A DNA stretch of 64,000 bases from positions 421,158 to 485,157 of the forward strand of contig NZ_QQSY01000003.1 in NCBI RefSeq assembly GCF_003351225.1, read 5' to 3'. This DNA comes from Dyella solisilvae. Lineage in GTDB: Bacteria; Pseudomonadota; Gammaproteobacteria; Xanthomonadales; Rhodanobacteraceae. Under the pieces are notes generated by a model, which saw only the letters and a list, made by a program, of their open reading frames with translations, was not told the DNA's origin and searched no databases. This document shows positions 9,382-18,128 of the stretch, one piece after another. The first letter of the stretch is position 1, and each line of letters begins with the position of its first letter. The position numbers and the translations under genes are program-made.

Positions 9382-9394
9382 GTTATAATGTAAC
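9382..9394. promoter_or_regulatory. Zur-box-like operator overlapping a TATAAT -10 element
   Basis: The sequence GTTATAATGTAAC is a 13-bp imperfect palindrome with perfect GTTA/TAAC ends, close to the core of gammaproteobacterial Zur boxes (GTTATA-N-TATAAC type). It contains a perfect TATAAT at 9384-9389, so bound repressor would block the promoter. It lies 50 bp upstream of the MerC-like gene and just after zur itself. Recognition is by eye only. Confidence 0.7.
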
Positions 9395-9443
9395 ATCCTC
9401 ATTTAGGGCTGCCCCGGCCCGTGACGCACACTGGTCCGAACCG

Positions 9444-9869
9444 ATGGATTCCAGAGCACCGAACAAGAAACGCTGGTGGTCCGTTGCCGATCGGATCGGC
9501 GCCACGGCGTCGTTTCTCTGTGCGATCCATTGCGCGGCGCTGCCGTTCGTGCTCGCGCTGCTGCCCCTGCTAGGCCTGGGCTTTCTTGCCGACCACCGTT
9601 TCGAGCGCGGTTTCGTGATGTTCGCCTGCGCGCTTGCGTTGTTCACCCTGATCAGCAGCTACCGTCACCACCGCCGCACGCTGCCGCTGATGCTCGCCAT
9701 GCCCGGGCTGGCGCTGCTGATCAGCGGCGTCAGTCTCGCCGAGAATTACTCGGTGGCCCTGCACAGCGTGCTGGTGACCTGCGGTGGCTTGCTGGTGGCG
9801 TCGGCGCATTTCATCAACCTGCGTACGCATCGCGCCGTCCACGTGCATGGGCCGCAGTGTGCGCACTGA
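9444..9869 (+). CDS. MerC-domain inner-membrane protein, probably Zur-controlled
   Basis: This 141-residue protein has four predicted membrane helices, and its first helix contains CAIHCAALPF. That fits the MerC family, whose paired cysteines in the first helix bind a soft metal ion. The C-terminus is His-rich (HRAVHVHGPQCAH). I start at ATG 9444; the frame runs open to 9315 but that part crosses the operator and repeat. The Zur-box-like site upstream suggests induction in zinc shortage, hence a possible role in zinc acquisition rather than mercury transport. No mer genes are nearby. Confidence 0.8.
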   Translation: MDSRAPNKKRWWSVADRIGATASFLCAIHCAALPFVLALLPLLGLGFLADHRFERGFVMFACALALFTLISSYRHHRRTLPLMLAMPGLALLISGVSLAENYSVALHSVLVTCGGLLVASAHFINLRTHRAVHVHGPQCAH

Positions 9870-9930
9870 GGCGGCGGCAGTTCACCATGGTGATTGTGTA
9901 ACGGGGCGGGCGGTTCCTAGCATTTGCCCC

Positions 9931-10905
9931 ATGAGCACGGCCCACGCGCACACCCACGACCATCATGGCCATGACCACGTCCACGGTCATGCGCATGGTC
10001 ACGAGCACAGCCACGACCACGGCGACTTCACCGGGCGCGAGCGCAAGCTGATTTTTGCCTTCGTGCTGACCACCGCGATGATGCTGGTGGAGGCGGTGGG
10101 TGGTTTCTGGTCCGGCTCGCTGGCGCTGGTGGCCGATGCGGGCCACATGCTGATCGATGCGCTGGCGCTGCTGCTGGCGGTGATGAGCGCCTGGTTTGCG
10201 CGGCGCCCGGCCGACGCCCGCCGCAGCTACGGCTACGGCAGGCTGGAGGTGCTGGCGGGCTTCGTCAACGCGCTGACCCAGTTTGCGCTGGTGGCTTTCA
10301 TCGCCTTCGAGGCGGTGGACCGCCTGTTCCATCCGGCCGAGATCCTGTCAGGCATGATGCTGGTGGTGGCGGTGGTCGGCCTGCTGGTGAACCTGCTGGT
10401 GCTGCGCACCCTGCATGGCCACGCCCACGACGACGTCAACCTCGCCGGCGCCACGCTGCACGTGCTGGGCGACCTGCTGGGTTCGGTCGCGGCGGTGGTC
10501 GCCGCCTTGCTCGTGCGCTGGAAGGGCTGGAACTGGGCCGACCCGGTGCTTTCGCTGCTGGTCTCCCTGCTGATCCTCAACAGCGCCTGGCGTTTGCTGC
10601 GGCGTTCCGCGCACATCCTGCTCGAAGGCGTGCCCGAGGGCATGGATACCCGCGATGTCGCGGCGGCGCTGCGACACGCCGATCCGTCGATCCGCGACAT
10701 TCATCATGTGCACGTGTGGCAGTTGGCTTCAGGTTCGCGCATGGCGACCCTGCACGCGGAGCTGCACGAGGGGCAGGGCAGTGGCGCGGCGATCGCGGCG
10801 ATCAATCGGGTGCTGGCCGAACGATTCGGCGTGCAGCACGTGACGGTGCAGATCGATCCGGGCAATTGCCCTGACCAGGGGCTTGGCTGCGCCGGGCACG
10901 ACTGA
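9931..10905 (+). CDS. Cation diffusion facilitator (CDF) metal exporter, ZitB-like
   Basis: This 324-residue CDF antiporter exports Zn2+ or related divalent metals. The N-terminus carries a long His-rich metal-binding stretch (THDHHGHDHVHGHAHGHEHS). The transport site residues appear in ADAGHMLIDALALL and HVLGDLLGSVAA (HxxxD patterns), followed by a cytoplasmic ferredoxin-like domain with HHVHVWQL and HVTVQIDP. It follows the MerC-like gene by 61 bp on the same strand. A shared Zur-controlled transcript would be paradoxical for an exporter, so it may have its own promoter. Confidence 0.92.
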   Translation: MSTAHAHTHDHHGHDHVHGHAHGHEHSHDHGDFTGRERKLIFAFVLTTAMMLVEAVGGFWSGSLALVADAGHMLIDALALLLAVMSAWFARRPADARRSYGYGRLEVLAGFVNALTQFALVAFIAFEAVDRLFHPAEILSGMMLVVAVVGLLVNLLVLRTLHGHAHDDVNLAGATLHVLGDLLGSVAAVVAALLVRWKGWNWADPVLSLLVSLLILNSAWRLLRRSAHILLEGVPEGMDTRDVAAALRHADPSIRDIHHVHVWQLASGSRMATLHAELHEGQGSGAAIAAINRVLAERFGVQHVTVQIDPGNCPDQGLGCAGHD

Positions 10906-10909
10906 ACCC

Positions 10910-10937
10910 TTGCGCTTTGGGCGGTCGCTGATACGAT
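10910..10937 (+). promoter_or_regulatory. Predicted sigma70 promoter for ribosomal protein THX
   Basis: TTGCGC at 10910-10915 and TACGAT at 10932-10937 are 16 bp apart. A TG one base before the -10 gives an extended -10. It starts right after the CDF stop and sits 40 bp before the THX start codon. Confidence 0.5.
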
Positions 10938-10977
10938 GGTCGGCCGTGTTCACCCTAACGAATCAAGGAGTTCCCCC

Positions 10978-11139
10978 ATGGGCAAGGGCGATCGCAAGAC
11001 CCGTCGTGGCAAGACCTACCGTGGCAGCTACGGCAACAGCCGCGTGCACGCGCTGCAGCCGGCCGTGGCTGGCGCCAAGGCGACGGTGACCAAGCCGGCC
11101 GCCGCCAAGAAGGCCGCTCCGAAGAAGAAGTCGGCCTGA
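10978..11139 (+). CDS. 30S ribosomal protein THX (bTHX)
   Basis: This 53-residue basic protein starts MGKGDRKTRRGKTYRGSYGNSR, the near-invariant start of the small-subunit protein THX that stabilises the 30S head. The C-terminal half is an Ala/Lys-rich extension (AAAKKAAPKKKSA), as in many proteobacterial versions. AAGGAG lies 7 nt before the ATG. It has its own predicted promoter upstream and a strong terminator downstream, so it appears monocistronic. Confidence 0.93.
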   Translation: MGKGDRKTRRGKTYRGSYGNSRVHALQPAVAGAKATVTKPAAAKKAAPKKKSA

Positions 11140-11158
11140 ACCTGACCGGTTCCCGAAA

Positions 11159-11187
11159 AGCCCCCGCCCAGGCGGGGGCTTTTTTTT
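11159..11187 (+). terminator. Rho-independent terminator after THX
   Basis: A perfect GC stem AGCCCCCGCC/GGCGGGGGCT is followed directly by eight T residues. It begins 19 bp after the THX stop codon. Confidence 0.93.
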
Positions 11188-11267
11188 GCCCTTAGGCATG
11201 ATCGTCGGCACGTTTTCACCACTGGACGCGTGTTCCAATCGATGCGGCTCAACGAGGGAGAGACGGC

Positions 11268-11996
11268 ATGGGAATGCAGTGGGGGCAGCGTTTTCTGGTG
11301 GTCTATTCGGGCGTGCTGACTACGGCGGTGGTGGCGGCTTTGCTTTGCGGTTTCGTGGTGAAGCCGAAGAAGCTGCAGATCGATGAGCTCGACGTACAGC
11401 GGATCAACCTGATCGAGCCGGACGGCACGTTGCGCATGGTGATCTCGGACAAGGCCAACTTCCCCGGGGCGATCTTCAAGGGGAAGGAATACCCGCATCC
11501 GCGACCGAACGCTGGCATGTTGTTCTACAACGACGAGGGCACCGAGAACGGTGGCCTGATCTTCAGCGGTCACAAGGACAAGGACGGCAAGATCGTCGAC
11601 AGCGGCGGCAGCCTCACCTTCGACAAGTACGAGCAGGACCAGCTCGTGCAACTGGTGGGCGCCCACGACAGCAGCGGGCATCTGGCGGGGCTCATCGTGA
11701 GCGACCGTTCCGATCGCCCCATCGAGCAGGACTTCATGGATGCCGACAAGCAGAGGGCGATGCCGGCGGCGGAGCGCGATGCGCTGATCGCGCAGCGCGT
11801 GAAGGAAGGCTATTACGGTGTGACCCGCATAACGGTCACGCGCGGTGACGATGGACTGGCCAAGCTGTCCCTTCGGGATGCGCAGGGACGCCCTCGCATC
11901 GTCATGGGCGTAGCGGCGGACGGCGCGTCCAGCCTCAAGTTTCTTGATGCGGACGGCAAGGTGCTCAACGAGCTGACGCCGGCGACTGGAAAGTAG
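11268..11996 (+). CDS. Membrane-anchored protein of unknown function
   Basis: This 242-residue protein has one N-terminal transmembrane helix (residues about 9-30), so it is probably inner-membrane anchored with the rest in the periplasm. The soluble part carries a repeated motif: INLIEPDGTLRMVIS near residue 45, LRDAQGRPRIVMGV near 203 and FLDADGKVLNEL near 226, suggesting a small beta-rich repeat fold. I recognise the pattern from uncharacterised bacterial proteins but know no function. ATG 11274 is an alternative start. It ends 24 bp from the convergent hutI. Confidence 0.75.
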   Translation: MGMQWGQRFLVVYSGVLTTAVVAALLCGFVVKPKKLQIDELDVQRINLIEPDGTLRMVISDKANFPGAIFKGKEYPHPRPNAGMLFYNDEGTENGGLIFSGHKDKDGKIVDSGGSLTFDKYEQDQLVQLVGAHDSSGHLAGLIVSDRSDRPIEQDFMDADKQRAMPAAERDALIAQRVKEGYYGVTRITVTRGDDGLAKLSLRDAQGRPRIVMGVAADGASSLKFLDADGKVLNELTPATGK

Positions 11997-12020
11997 ATCG
12001 CTGGCGATGGCTTGAATCGC

Positions 12021-13256
12021 TCAGGAATCCGGCGACAGCAGTTCGCCGCCCAGGAAGATGTCCCGCAAGGCGTGGCTGCCGCCGATCCAGTAGCAGAGCT
12101 CCGCCGGTTCGCGCACGTTCCACACGGCGAGGTCCGCACGCTGGCCCTCGGCGAGCGTGCCGCGATCGGTAAAGCCAAGGGCCTTCGCGGCGTTCACCGT
12201 GACGCCGCGCAAGGCTTCCTCCGGAGTGAGCCGGAACAGCGTGCAGGCCATGCTGGCGGCCAGGCGCAGCGACAGCAGCGGGGAGGTGCCGGGGTTGCAG
12301 TCGGTGGCCACGGCGATGGGCACGTGGTGTTCGCGCAAGCCGGCGATCGGAGGCAACTTCGTCTCGCGCAGCGCGTAATACGCGCCGGGCAGCAGCACGG
12401 CCACCGTGCCGGCCGCAGCCATGGCGCGGATGCCGCTGTCGCTCAGGTACTCCAGATGGTCGGCGGACAGGCCGCCGTAGCTGGCGGTGAGCGCCGCGCC
12501 GTCGAGGTCGGACAGCTGCTCGGCATGCAGCTTGACCGGCAGGCCCAGTTGCGTGGCGCGATCGAACACGCGGCGCGTCTCGGCCGGGGTGAAGCCGATG
12601 CCTTCGCAGAACGCATCCACCGCGTCGACCAGCCCTTCTTCGGCGAGCTCCGGCAGCATGCGGTCGCATACCAGCGCGACGTAGGCGTCGCGGTCGTCGC
12701 GGAATTCCGGCGGCAGCGCGTGCAGGCCCAGGAAGGTGGTGCGCACGGTGATGCCCAGCGCCTTGCCGAGGCGACGGGCCACGCGCAGCATGCGCCGCTC
12801 GGTCGCCGTGTCCAGGCCGTAGCCGGACTTGATCTCGATGGTGGTGACGCCGTCGGCCAAGAGCGCGTGCGCACGCGGGAGCGACTGCTCGAACAGCACG
12901 TCTTCGCTGGCTTCCCGCGTGGCGCGCACGGTGGAGACGATGCCGCCACCGGCGCGGGCGATCTCCTCATAGCTGGCGCCATTGAGGCGCAGGTCGAACT
13001 CATGGGAACGATCGCCACCGAAGACCAGATGGGTGTGGCAGTCGATCAGGCCCGGGGTGACCACGGCGCCATTGAGGTAGTCGACGCGCGCCGCCAGTGC
13101 TGCGGCCTCGCCGGGCAGCTCCTCGCGTGCGCCCACCCAGGCGATACGGCCCTGGTGCAGCGCCAGCGCGCCCTGCCTGATCAGTCCATAGGGCGCATCG
13201 CCAACGAAGGTGGCGAGGGTCGCGTCCAGCAGCAGGTGATCCCAGCGGGTGGTCAT
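12021..13256 (-). CDS. hutI: Imidazolonepropionase, third step of histidine degradation
   Basis: This 411-residue amidohydrolase opens imidazolone-propionate to N-formimidoyl-glutamate in the cytoplasm. Metal and substrate residues lie in [12 protein letters not shown], the KSGYGLD loop, [19 protein letters not shown] and [12 protein letters not shown], all typical of HutI. The start codon overlaps the stop of the ClC gene (ATGA), so it is translationally coupled to that gene and is the last of a three-gene run. Together with hutF (16372) and hutU (36205) it supplies three steps of the pathway; hutH and hutG are not in the window. Confidence 0.96.
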   Translation of the reverse strand: MTTRWDHLLLDATLATFVGDAPYGLIRQGALALHQGRIAWVGAREELPGEAAALAARVDYLNGAVVTPGLIDCHTHLVFGGDRSHEFDLRLNGASYEEIARAGGGIVSTVRATREASEDVLFEQSLPRAHALLADGVTTIEIKSGYGLDTATERRMLRVARRLGKALGITVRTTFLGLHALPPEFRDDRDAYVALVCDRMLPELAEEGLVDAVDAFCEGIGFTPAETRRVFDRATQLGLPVKLHAEQLSDLDGAALTASYGGLSADHLEYLSDSGIRAMAAAGTVAVLLPGAYYALRETKLPPIAGLREHHVPIAVATDCNPGTSPLLSLRLAASMACTLFRLTPEEALRGVTVNAAKALGFTDRGTLAEGQRADLAVWNVREPAELCYWIGGSHALRDIFLGGELLSPDS

Positions 13257-14740
13257 GTGAGTCGTTGGTCTTCGGTGTCAGGGGAGTGGCCTTGCGCCGG
13301 CGGCAGCGGCGTGGCCGGATCCTCGACCATGGGGCGGGCGGCATCGTACGCCGCGTCGTCGTCGTACGCCGTCGCCGCAGCGCGACGGGCCAGTTCCTGC
13401 TCGTAGCCCTCGATCAGTTTGTCCGCAAGCGCGCGGTAGACCGGCTTGCGCGACAACAGCGACGAGGCGGCGCGCGCCAGCAGGCAGGTGGCCATGATCG
13501 GCAGCACCATCTGCTGATTGGCGGTGAGCTCCATCGAGATCACCGTCGCCGTGAGCGGCGCCTGCGTCACGCCCGACAGGTAGGCGGCCATGCCGAGCAG
13601 GACCACGGCCGAAGGATCCACGCCCGGCAGGATGGCCGTGAGGTTGTTGCCCAGGCCGGCGCCGACCGCCAACGCCGGCGAGAAGATGCCGCCGGGGATG
13701 CCGGCCCAGTACGAGGCGACGTTGCCGAAGAACTTCAGCGCGCCGAAGCTCTTCACCGTCTCGTTGTGGTTCTCCAGGATTTCCTTGGCCTGCGCATAGC
13801 CCGTGCCGTAGAGGCCGGTATGCGTGAGCTGGCTCAGCAGCACCAGCGCCAGGCCGCAGCCGGCCGCGAACAATACCGGCTGGCCCGCACGCAAGCGGCC
13901 GACGATGCCGCGCAGTCCGTGGTCGCTGGGCTGGATCAGGCGGGCGAACAGGCCGCCGGCCAGTCCGCACACGATGCCGGTGGCCAGCACCGACAACCAC
14001 GCCTCGCCCAGCGGCAGGCCGATGTCGAAGTGGCCGAAATACGAGTAATTGCCAAGGATGCCCAGCGACACCACGCCGGAGATGATCACGGCGGTGAGCA
14101 GTGTGCCGCTCATGCGATGCTCGAACGCGCCGCTCATCTCTTCGATCGCGAACACCACGCCGGCCAGCGGCGTGTTGAACGCGGCGGCGAGGCCCGCGCC
14201 AGCGCCGGCCAGGATGAAGCGGCCGGCGGCGGCCGGTTCGGCAAAGCCGAAGCGACGACCTAGTGAATAGAGCAGTCCCGCGCCCACGTGCACGGTGGGG
14301 CCTTCGCGGCCCACCGAGGCGCCGGCAAGCAGCGCGGTCAGTGTCAGCGCCATCTTGCCGATCGCCACGCGCAGCGAGAGCAGGCTCTGGCGGAAATCCT
14401 CGTCCTCGATCTTGAGTGCGGCGATCGCCTGCGGGATGCCCGAGCCACGCGTGGGCTTGAGCGCGCCCTGCGTGAGCCAGGCGAGCAAGGCGAAGGTCGG
14501 CGGCGTAATGAAGAAGGCCCAATACGGGTGGACCGTCACCACCCCATGGAACACGCCGAACGCCCAATCGGAGGCCCGCGCGAAGCCCACCGCGGCCAGG
14601 CCCACCAGCACCGCGCCGCTCCAGAACACCACGCGGCGACGCCACTGCACTGGCGAGAACAGTTCCGAATCGGCGAGGCGCTTCATTCGCCCGGGCGCGC
14701 TTTCCAACGGCCCGCCGCCGTCCCCTTTGGGGGCGCTCAC
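13253..14740 (-). CDS. ClC-family chloride/proton antiporter
   Basis: This 495-residue ClC protein has the selectivity motifs [16 protein letters not shown] (with the gating Glu) and [11 protein letters not shown]. It also has IEEM after LAGVVFA, where the internal proton Glu of exchanger-type ClCs lies, so exchanger rather than channel is likely. It ends with a short cytoplasmic tail and no CBS domains. I choose GTG 14740, which overlaps the upstream nitrilase stop (GTGA); ATG 14686 is an alternative. It is sandwiched between the nitrilase and hutI genes with 4-nt overlaps on both sides, an odd neighbourhood for a ClC. Confidence 0.9.
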   Translation of the reverse strand: MSAPKGDGGGPLESAPGRMKRLADSELFSPVQWRRRVVFWSGAVLVGLAAVGFARASDWAFGVFHGVVTVHPYWAFFITPPTFALLAWLTQGALKPTRGSGIPQAIAALKIEDEDFRQSLLSLRVAIGKMALTLTALLAGASVGREGPTVHVGAGLLYSLGRRFGFAEPAAAGRFILAGAGAGLAAAFNTPLAGVVFAIEEMSGAFEHRMSGTLLTAVIISGVVSLGILGNYSYFGHFDIGLPLGEAWLSVLATGIVCGLAGGLFARLIQPSDHGLRGIVGRLRAGQPVLFAAGCGLALVLLSQLTHTGLYGTGYAQAKEILENHNETVKSFGALKFFGNVASYWAGIPGGIFSPALAVGAGLGNNLTAILPGVDPSAVVLLGMAAYLSGVTQAPLTATVISMELTANQQMVLPIMATCLLARAASSLLSRKPVYRALADKLIEGYEQELARRAAATAYDDDAAYDAARPMVEDPATPLPPAQGHSPDTEDQRLT

Positions 14741-16311
14741 GACGACGCCTCGGATTTGCGGGTCCAGCGCGTCTCGTACAGGTCGAAGCGGCGATCCTTG
14801 AGGTTCTGCACCGCGCCGGCGTTGCGCGCGCGGGCGAGGCTCTCCAGATGGAGGTCGGCGAACAGCACGGTCTCGATGTTCGGCGTGGAGTCGGCCGCGA
14901 TGCCGTCGCGCGCAAACGGGAAGTCGCTCGGCGTAAGGATGCAGCTCTGGCCGTACTGGATGTCGAAGTTGTTCACGCCGGGGAGGTTGCCGACGTTGCC
15001 CGACAGCACGACGTAGCACTGGTTCTCGATGGCGCGCGCCTGCGAGCAGTAGCGCACGCGCAGGTAGCCTTCGCGCACATCGGTGCAGAACGGCACGAAC
15101 AGGATCAGCGCGCCCTGGTCGGTGAGGTGCCGCGCGACTTCGGGGAATTCCGAGTCGTAGCAGATCATCACCCCGATCGGGCCGCAGTCGGTCTGGATGG
15201 TCGCTGCGCTGTCGCCGCCGCTCACGTTCCACACCGTGCGTTCGCTGGGCGTGGGATGGATCTTCTCCTGCTCGTGGATCGAGCCATCGCGCAGGCAGAC
15301 GTAGCACACGTTGTGGATGTCGCCGTTCGGCTGCTCGGTGGGATGCGAGCCGGCGATGATGTTGATGTTGTAGTGCACCGCAAGGCGACCGAACAGCTCC
15401 TTGACCTGCGGCGTGTAATGGCTCAGCTTGCGGATCGACTCGACTGGCGACAGCTCCTCGTTCTCGATCGACAGCAGCTGCAGCGTGATCAGCTCGGGGA
15501 AGGCGACAAAATCCGCGCTGTAGTCGGCCGCGATATCGGTGAAGTACTCCACGTGCGTGGCGAACTCCTCGAACGAGCGGATGCGCCGCTGCTGGTACTG
15601 CACCGAGGCCACGCGCACCAGGTCGGGCAGGCGCTGCGTGGAGGGAATGGAGGGAATGTCCGGCTGGTTGAGCAGTTGCGGGTTTCGCCACACCAGATGC
15701 GCGGCATAGCCCAGCGATTCGTAATCCGATGGTACGTAGCCGCGCAACAGGCCGATCACTTCGAAGTCGTTGCTCAGTTGGAAGCTCAGTGTGGGGTCGC
15801 GTCGGCGTCCATCCACCACCGCCTGCACGTAGGCGTCGACGCTGCCGTAGCGGTGCATGCTGCGCGCAAGCCCAGGAATGCGTCCGCCAAACACGATGCC
15901 GCGCAATTTCAGGTCAGTGCACAGACGCTTGCGCGCCTGGTAGAGGCGCTGGCCGATGCGCATGTTGCGGTAGGCCGGATGGACCACCACCTCCATGCCA
16001 TACAGCCAGTTGCCGTCGCGCCGATGGCGCGAGCCCATGCCGCCGCCGGTGATCTGCATCCAGGTGTGCGGCGCCAGCGCCGTGGCTTCGTCGATGCGGA
16101 AAGTCGCGCAATAGCCGACGATCTTGCCCTCGTACTCGACCACGAACTGGCCTTCCGGAAAGTGCGTCTGCTGGGAGCGCAACATTTCCGCGGAGTGGCC
16201 CCATTCCGGCGTGTATACGCGGGCAGTGAGGTCGACCAATGCCGGCACGTCAGCGGGCATTGCCTGGCGCACCAGCAGCTTCGGGGCGTGTTCCTGGTTC
16301 TTCTTGGCCAT
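14737..16311 (-). CDS. GNAT acetyltransferase-nitrilase/amidohydrolase fusion protein
   Basis: This 524-residue two-domain protein has an N-terminal GNAT acetyltransferase domain (residues about 10-215, with VVVHPAYRNMRIGQRLY as the acetyl-CoA loop). A C-terminal carbon-nitrogen hydrolase domain (about 230-510) has the complete catalytic triad: Glu in AFPELIT, Lys in QEKIHPTPSE and Cys in VMICYDSEFPE. Substrates are unknown; nitrilase-superfamily members hydrolyse amides or nitriles. It is first in the nitrilase-ClC-hutI run, 60 bp from the divergent hutF, so a role in handling an amide related to histidine breakdown is possible but inferred. Confidence 0.92.
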   Translation of the reverse strand: MAKKNQEHAPKLLVRQAMPADVPALVDLTARVYTPEWGHSAEMLRSQQTHFPEGQFVVEYEGKIVGYCATFRIDEATALAPHTWMQITGGGMGSRHRRDGNWLYGMEVVVHPAYRNMRIGQRLYQARKRLCTDLKLRGIVFGGRIPGLARSMHRYGSVDAYVQAVVDGRRRDPTLSFQLSNDFEVIGLLRGYVPSDYESLGYAAHLVWRNPQLLNQPDIPSIPSTQRLPDLVRVASVQYQQRRIRSFEEFATHVEYFTDIAADYSADFVAFPELITLQLLSIENEELSPVESIRKLSHYTPQVKELFGRLAVHYNINIIAGSHPTEQPNGDIHNVCYVCLRDGSIHEQEKIHPTPSERTVWNVSGGDSAATIQTDCGPIGVMICYDSEFPEVARHLTDQGALILFVPFCTDVREGYLRVRYCSQARAIENQCYVVLSGNVGNLPGVNNFDIQYGQSCILTPSDFPFARDGIAADSTPNIETVLFADLHLESLARARNAGAVQNLKDRRFDLYETRWTRKSEASS

Positions 16312-16371
16312 GGGCGCATTATGCCGCAGCGGGCGGTTACACTCGTACGCATTTCTTCACGGAGCAGGCTG

Positions 16372-17739
16372 ATGTCATCCCCCATTGCCAGCCGATACAC
16401 CGCCGATCGCCTGTGGACCACCCATGGCTGGACGCGCGATGCAGGTATAGGGGTCGATGCGCAAGGCAGGATCGCAGGGCTTGCGTCGGGCGAGGGCGAA
16501 CGTCTTGGGCATTGGGTGTTGCCTGGCATGCCGAACCTGCACTCGCACGCATTCCAGCGCGCCATGGCAGGCCTGGCCGAACGCAAGGGAAGGAGCGACG
16601 ACAGCTTCTGGACCTGGCGCGAGACCATGTATGCATTCGCGGCGGCGATTGGCCCGGAACAACTGCAGGCGGTTGCCGCGCAGCTGTACGTGGAGATGCT
16701 CAAGGCCGGGTACACCCAGGTCTGTGAATTCCACTACCTGCATCACCAACCCGACGGCACGCCGTACGCGCAACCGGAGGCGATGTCGCTCGCGCTGATC
16801 GAAGCGGCGCGCGAGGCTGGCATCGCGCTGACGCTGTTGCCGGTGCTGTACATGAGCGGCGGCTTCGACGGGCGGGCGCTGACGCCGCGTCAACGCCGGT
16901 TCGGCCACGATGTCCCCTCGTACCTGCGACTGTTGCAGAACCTGCGTGCGCACGAGAGCGAACGGTTGCGCGTGGGTATCGCGTTGCACTCGCTGCGTGC
17001 GGTGCCGGAGGAGGCGCTGCGCGAAGTGCTGGAGAGCGAAGCCGCAAAGGACTGCCCGATCCATATCCACATCGCCGAGCAGATTGGCGAGGTGCAGGAT
17101 TGCCTCGCCACCCGTGGCGCCCGGCCGGTGGAATGGCTGTTCGAGCACGCCGACGTGGACGCGCGTTGGACGCTGGTGCACGCCACCCACCTGAGCGCGC
17201 ATGAGACGTCGCAGCTCGCGCGCAGCGGTGCCGTGGCCGGACTCTGTCCCACCACCGAGGCGAACCTCGGTGACGGCCTGTTTCCCTTGGCCGACTACCT
17301 CGACGCGCACGGCACACTCGGCATCGGCTCGGACTCGCATATCTCGATTTCGCCGATTGAAGAGCTGCGCTGGCTCGAATACGGGCAGCGCCTGGTCACT
17401 CGCCATCGCAACATCGCGGCGCGCCGCCAGGGTGACAGCGTGGGTGAAACGCTGTGGCCCGCCGCGCTGCGCGGCGGCGCCCTGGCTTCGGGCCTGCCGA
17501 TCGGCGAACTGCGCGCTGGCGCGCGCGCCGATCTGCTGGTGCTGGATGATCGCGCGCCCTTGCTCGCGGCGCGAGACGAGGCCTCGCTGATCGACAGCTT
17601 GCTGTTCGCCGGCAACGCGCCGCTGGTGCGGAACGTGATGGTGGGAGGCGAGTGGATCGTGCGTGACTTCCGGCATCGCGATGAGGAACGCATTGCATCG
17701 CGCTATCGCGCGACGGTGGAGCGCCTCGGCAAAGGCTGA
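16372..17739 (+). CDS. hutF: Formimidoylglutamate deiminase
   Basis: This 455-residue amidohydrolase converts N-formimidoyl-L-glutamate to N-formyl-L-glutamate and ammonia, the pathway-II branch of histidine use, which needs HutG next. Motifs are MPNLHSHAFQRAMAG, HIHIAEQIGEVQDC, LVHATHLSAHE and GIGSDSHISISPIEELRWLE. I start at ATG 16372 with GGAG about 8 nt upstream; the frame open back to 14848 lies antisense to the nitrilase gene and is an artefact. It is divergent from the nitrilase-ClC-hutI operon across only 60 bp, so a shared regulator is likely. Confidence 0.95.
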   Translation: MSSPIASRYTADRLWTTHGWTRDAGIGVDAQGRIAGLASGEGERLGHWVLPGMPNLHSHAFQRAMAGLAERKGRSDDSFWTWRETMYAFAAAIGPEQLQAVAAQLYVEMLKAGYTQVCEFHYLHHQPDGTPYAQPEAMSLALIEAAREAGIALTLLPVLYMSGGFDGRALTPRQRRFGHDVPSYLRLLQNLRAHESERLRVGIALHSLRAVPEEALREVLESEAAKDCPIHIHIAEQIGEVQDCLATRGARPVEWLFEHADVDARWTLVHATHLSAHETSQLARSGAVAGLCPTTEANLGDGLFPLADYLDAHGTLGIGSDSHISISPIEELRWLEYGQRLVTRHRNIAARRQGDSVGETLWPAALRGGALASGLPIGELRAGARADLLVLDDRAPLLAARDEASLIDSLLFAGNAPLVRNVMVGGEWIVRDFRHRDEERIASRYRATVERLGKG

Positions 17740-17873
17740 GGCGCAAGCGGGACGACAGCATGAACGGTGGCTGCGTTTTGCATGAACCGCAGCCATCGCG
17801 TCTCCCGTTTTCCGTCATCAACCGATCGTGGCCGGCGTTCTCCGTGGCAAGCCCACAACACAAGGAGTGCATC

Positions 17874-18044
17874 ATGCGTCGACTCATGCTGATCGGTCTC
17901 GGCCTCGCCGTCATGTTCAGCGCGAGCCTTTCGCTCACCGGTTGCGTGGTGGTGGCGCCACGACCGCACTACGCGGCGACCGTGTGGACGCCGGGCTACT
18001 ACGCGCCGGGTGGCGTGTGGATTTCGGGTCACTGGCGCGGGTGA
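17874..18044 (+). CDS. Small YXWGXW-type lipoprotein
   Basis: This 56-residue precursor has a signal peptide ending in a lipobox (SLTGC) and a mature part of about 32 residues built from aromatic/Gly repeats (WTPGYYAPGGVWISGHWRG), as in the short WxxGxW/BcpO-related lipoproteins. AAGGAG precedes the ATG. The role is unknown; such proteins are usually envelope-associated. Confidence 0.75.
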   Translation: MRRLMLIGLGLAVMFSASLSLTGCVVVAPRPHYAATVWTPGYYAPGGVWISGHWRG

Positions 18045-18128
18045 TTCGCTCCCCGTAGGCGCGCATCTTGTGCGCGACGTGCCTGATGCCGCCGTCGACC
18101 AATGGGCATTCGCGCACAGATGGCGCTT

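Noticed and set aside
9444-9869. Mercury-resistance (mer) operon
   Set aside because: Only a MerC-like membrane protein is present; no merR, merT, merP or merA nearby, and the operator looks like a Zur site.
14848-16371. Long plus-strand open frame upstream of and in frame with hutF
   Set aside because: It is antisense to the clearly real GNAT-nitrilase gene and is an effect of high GC; hutF homology starts at 16372.
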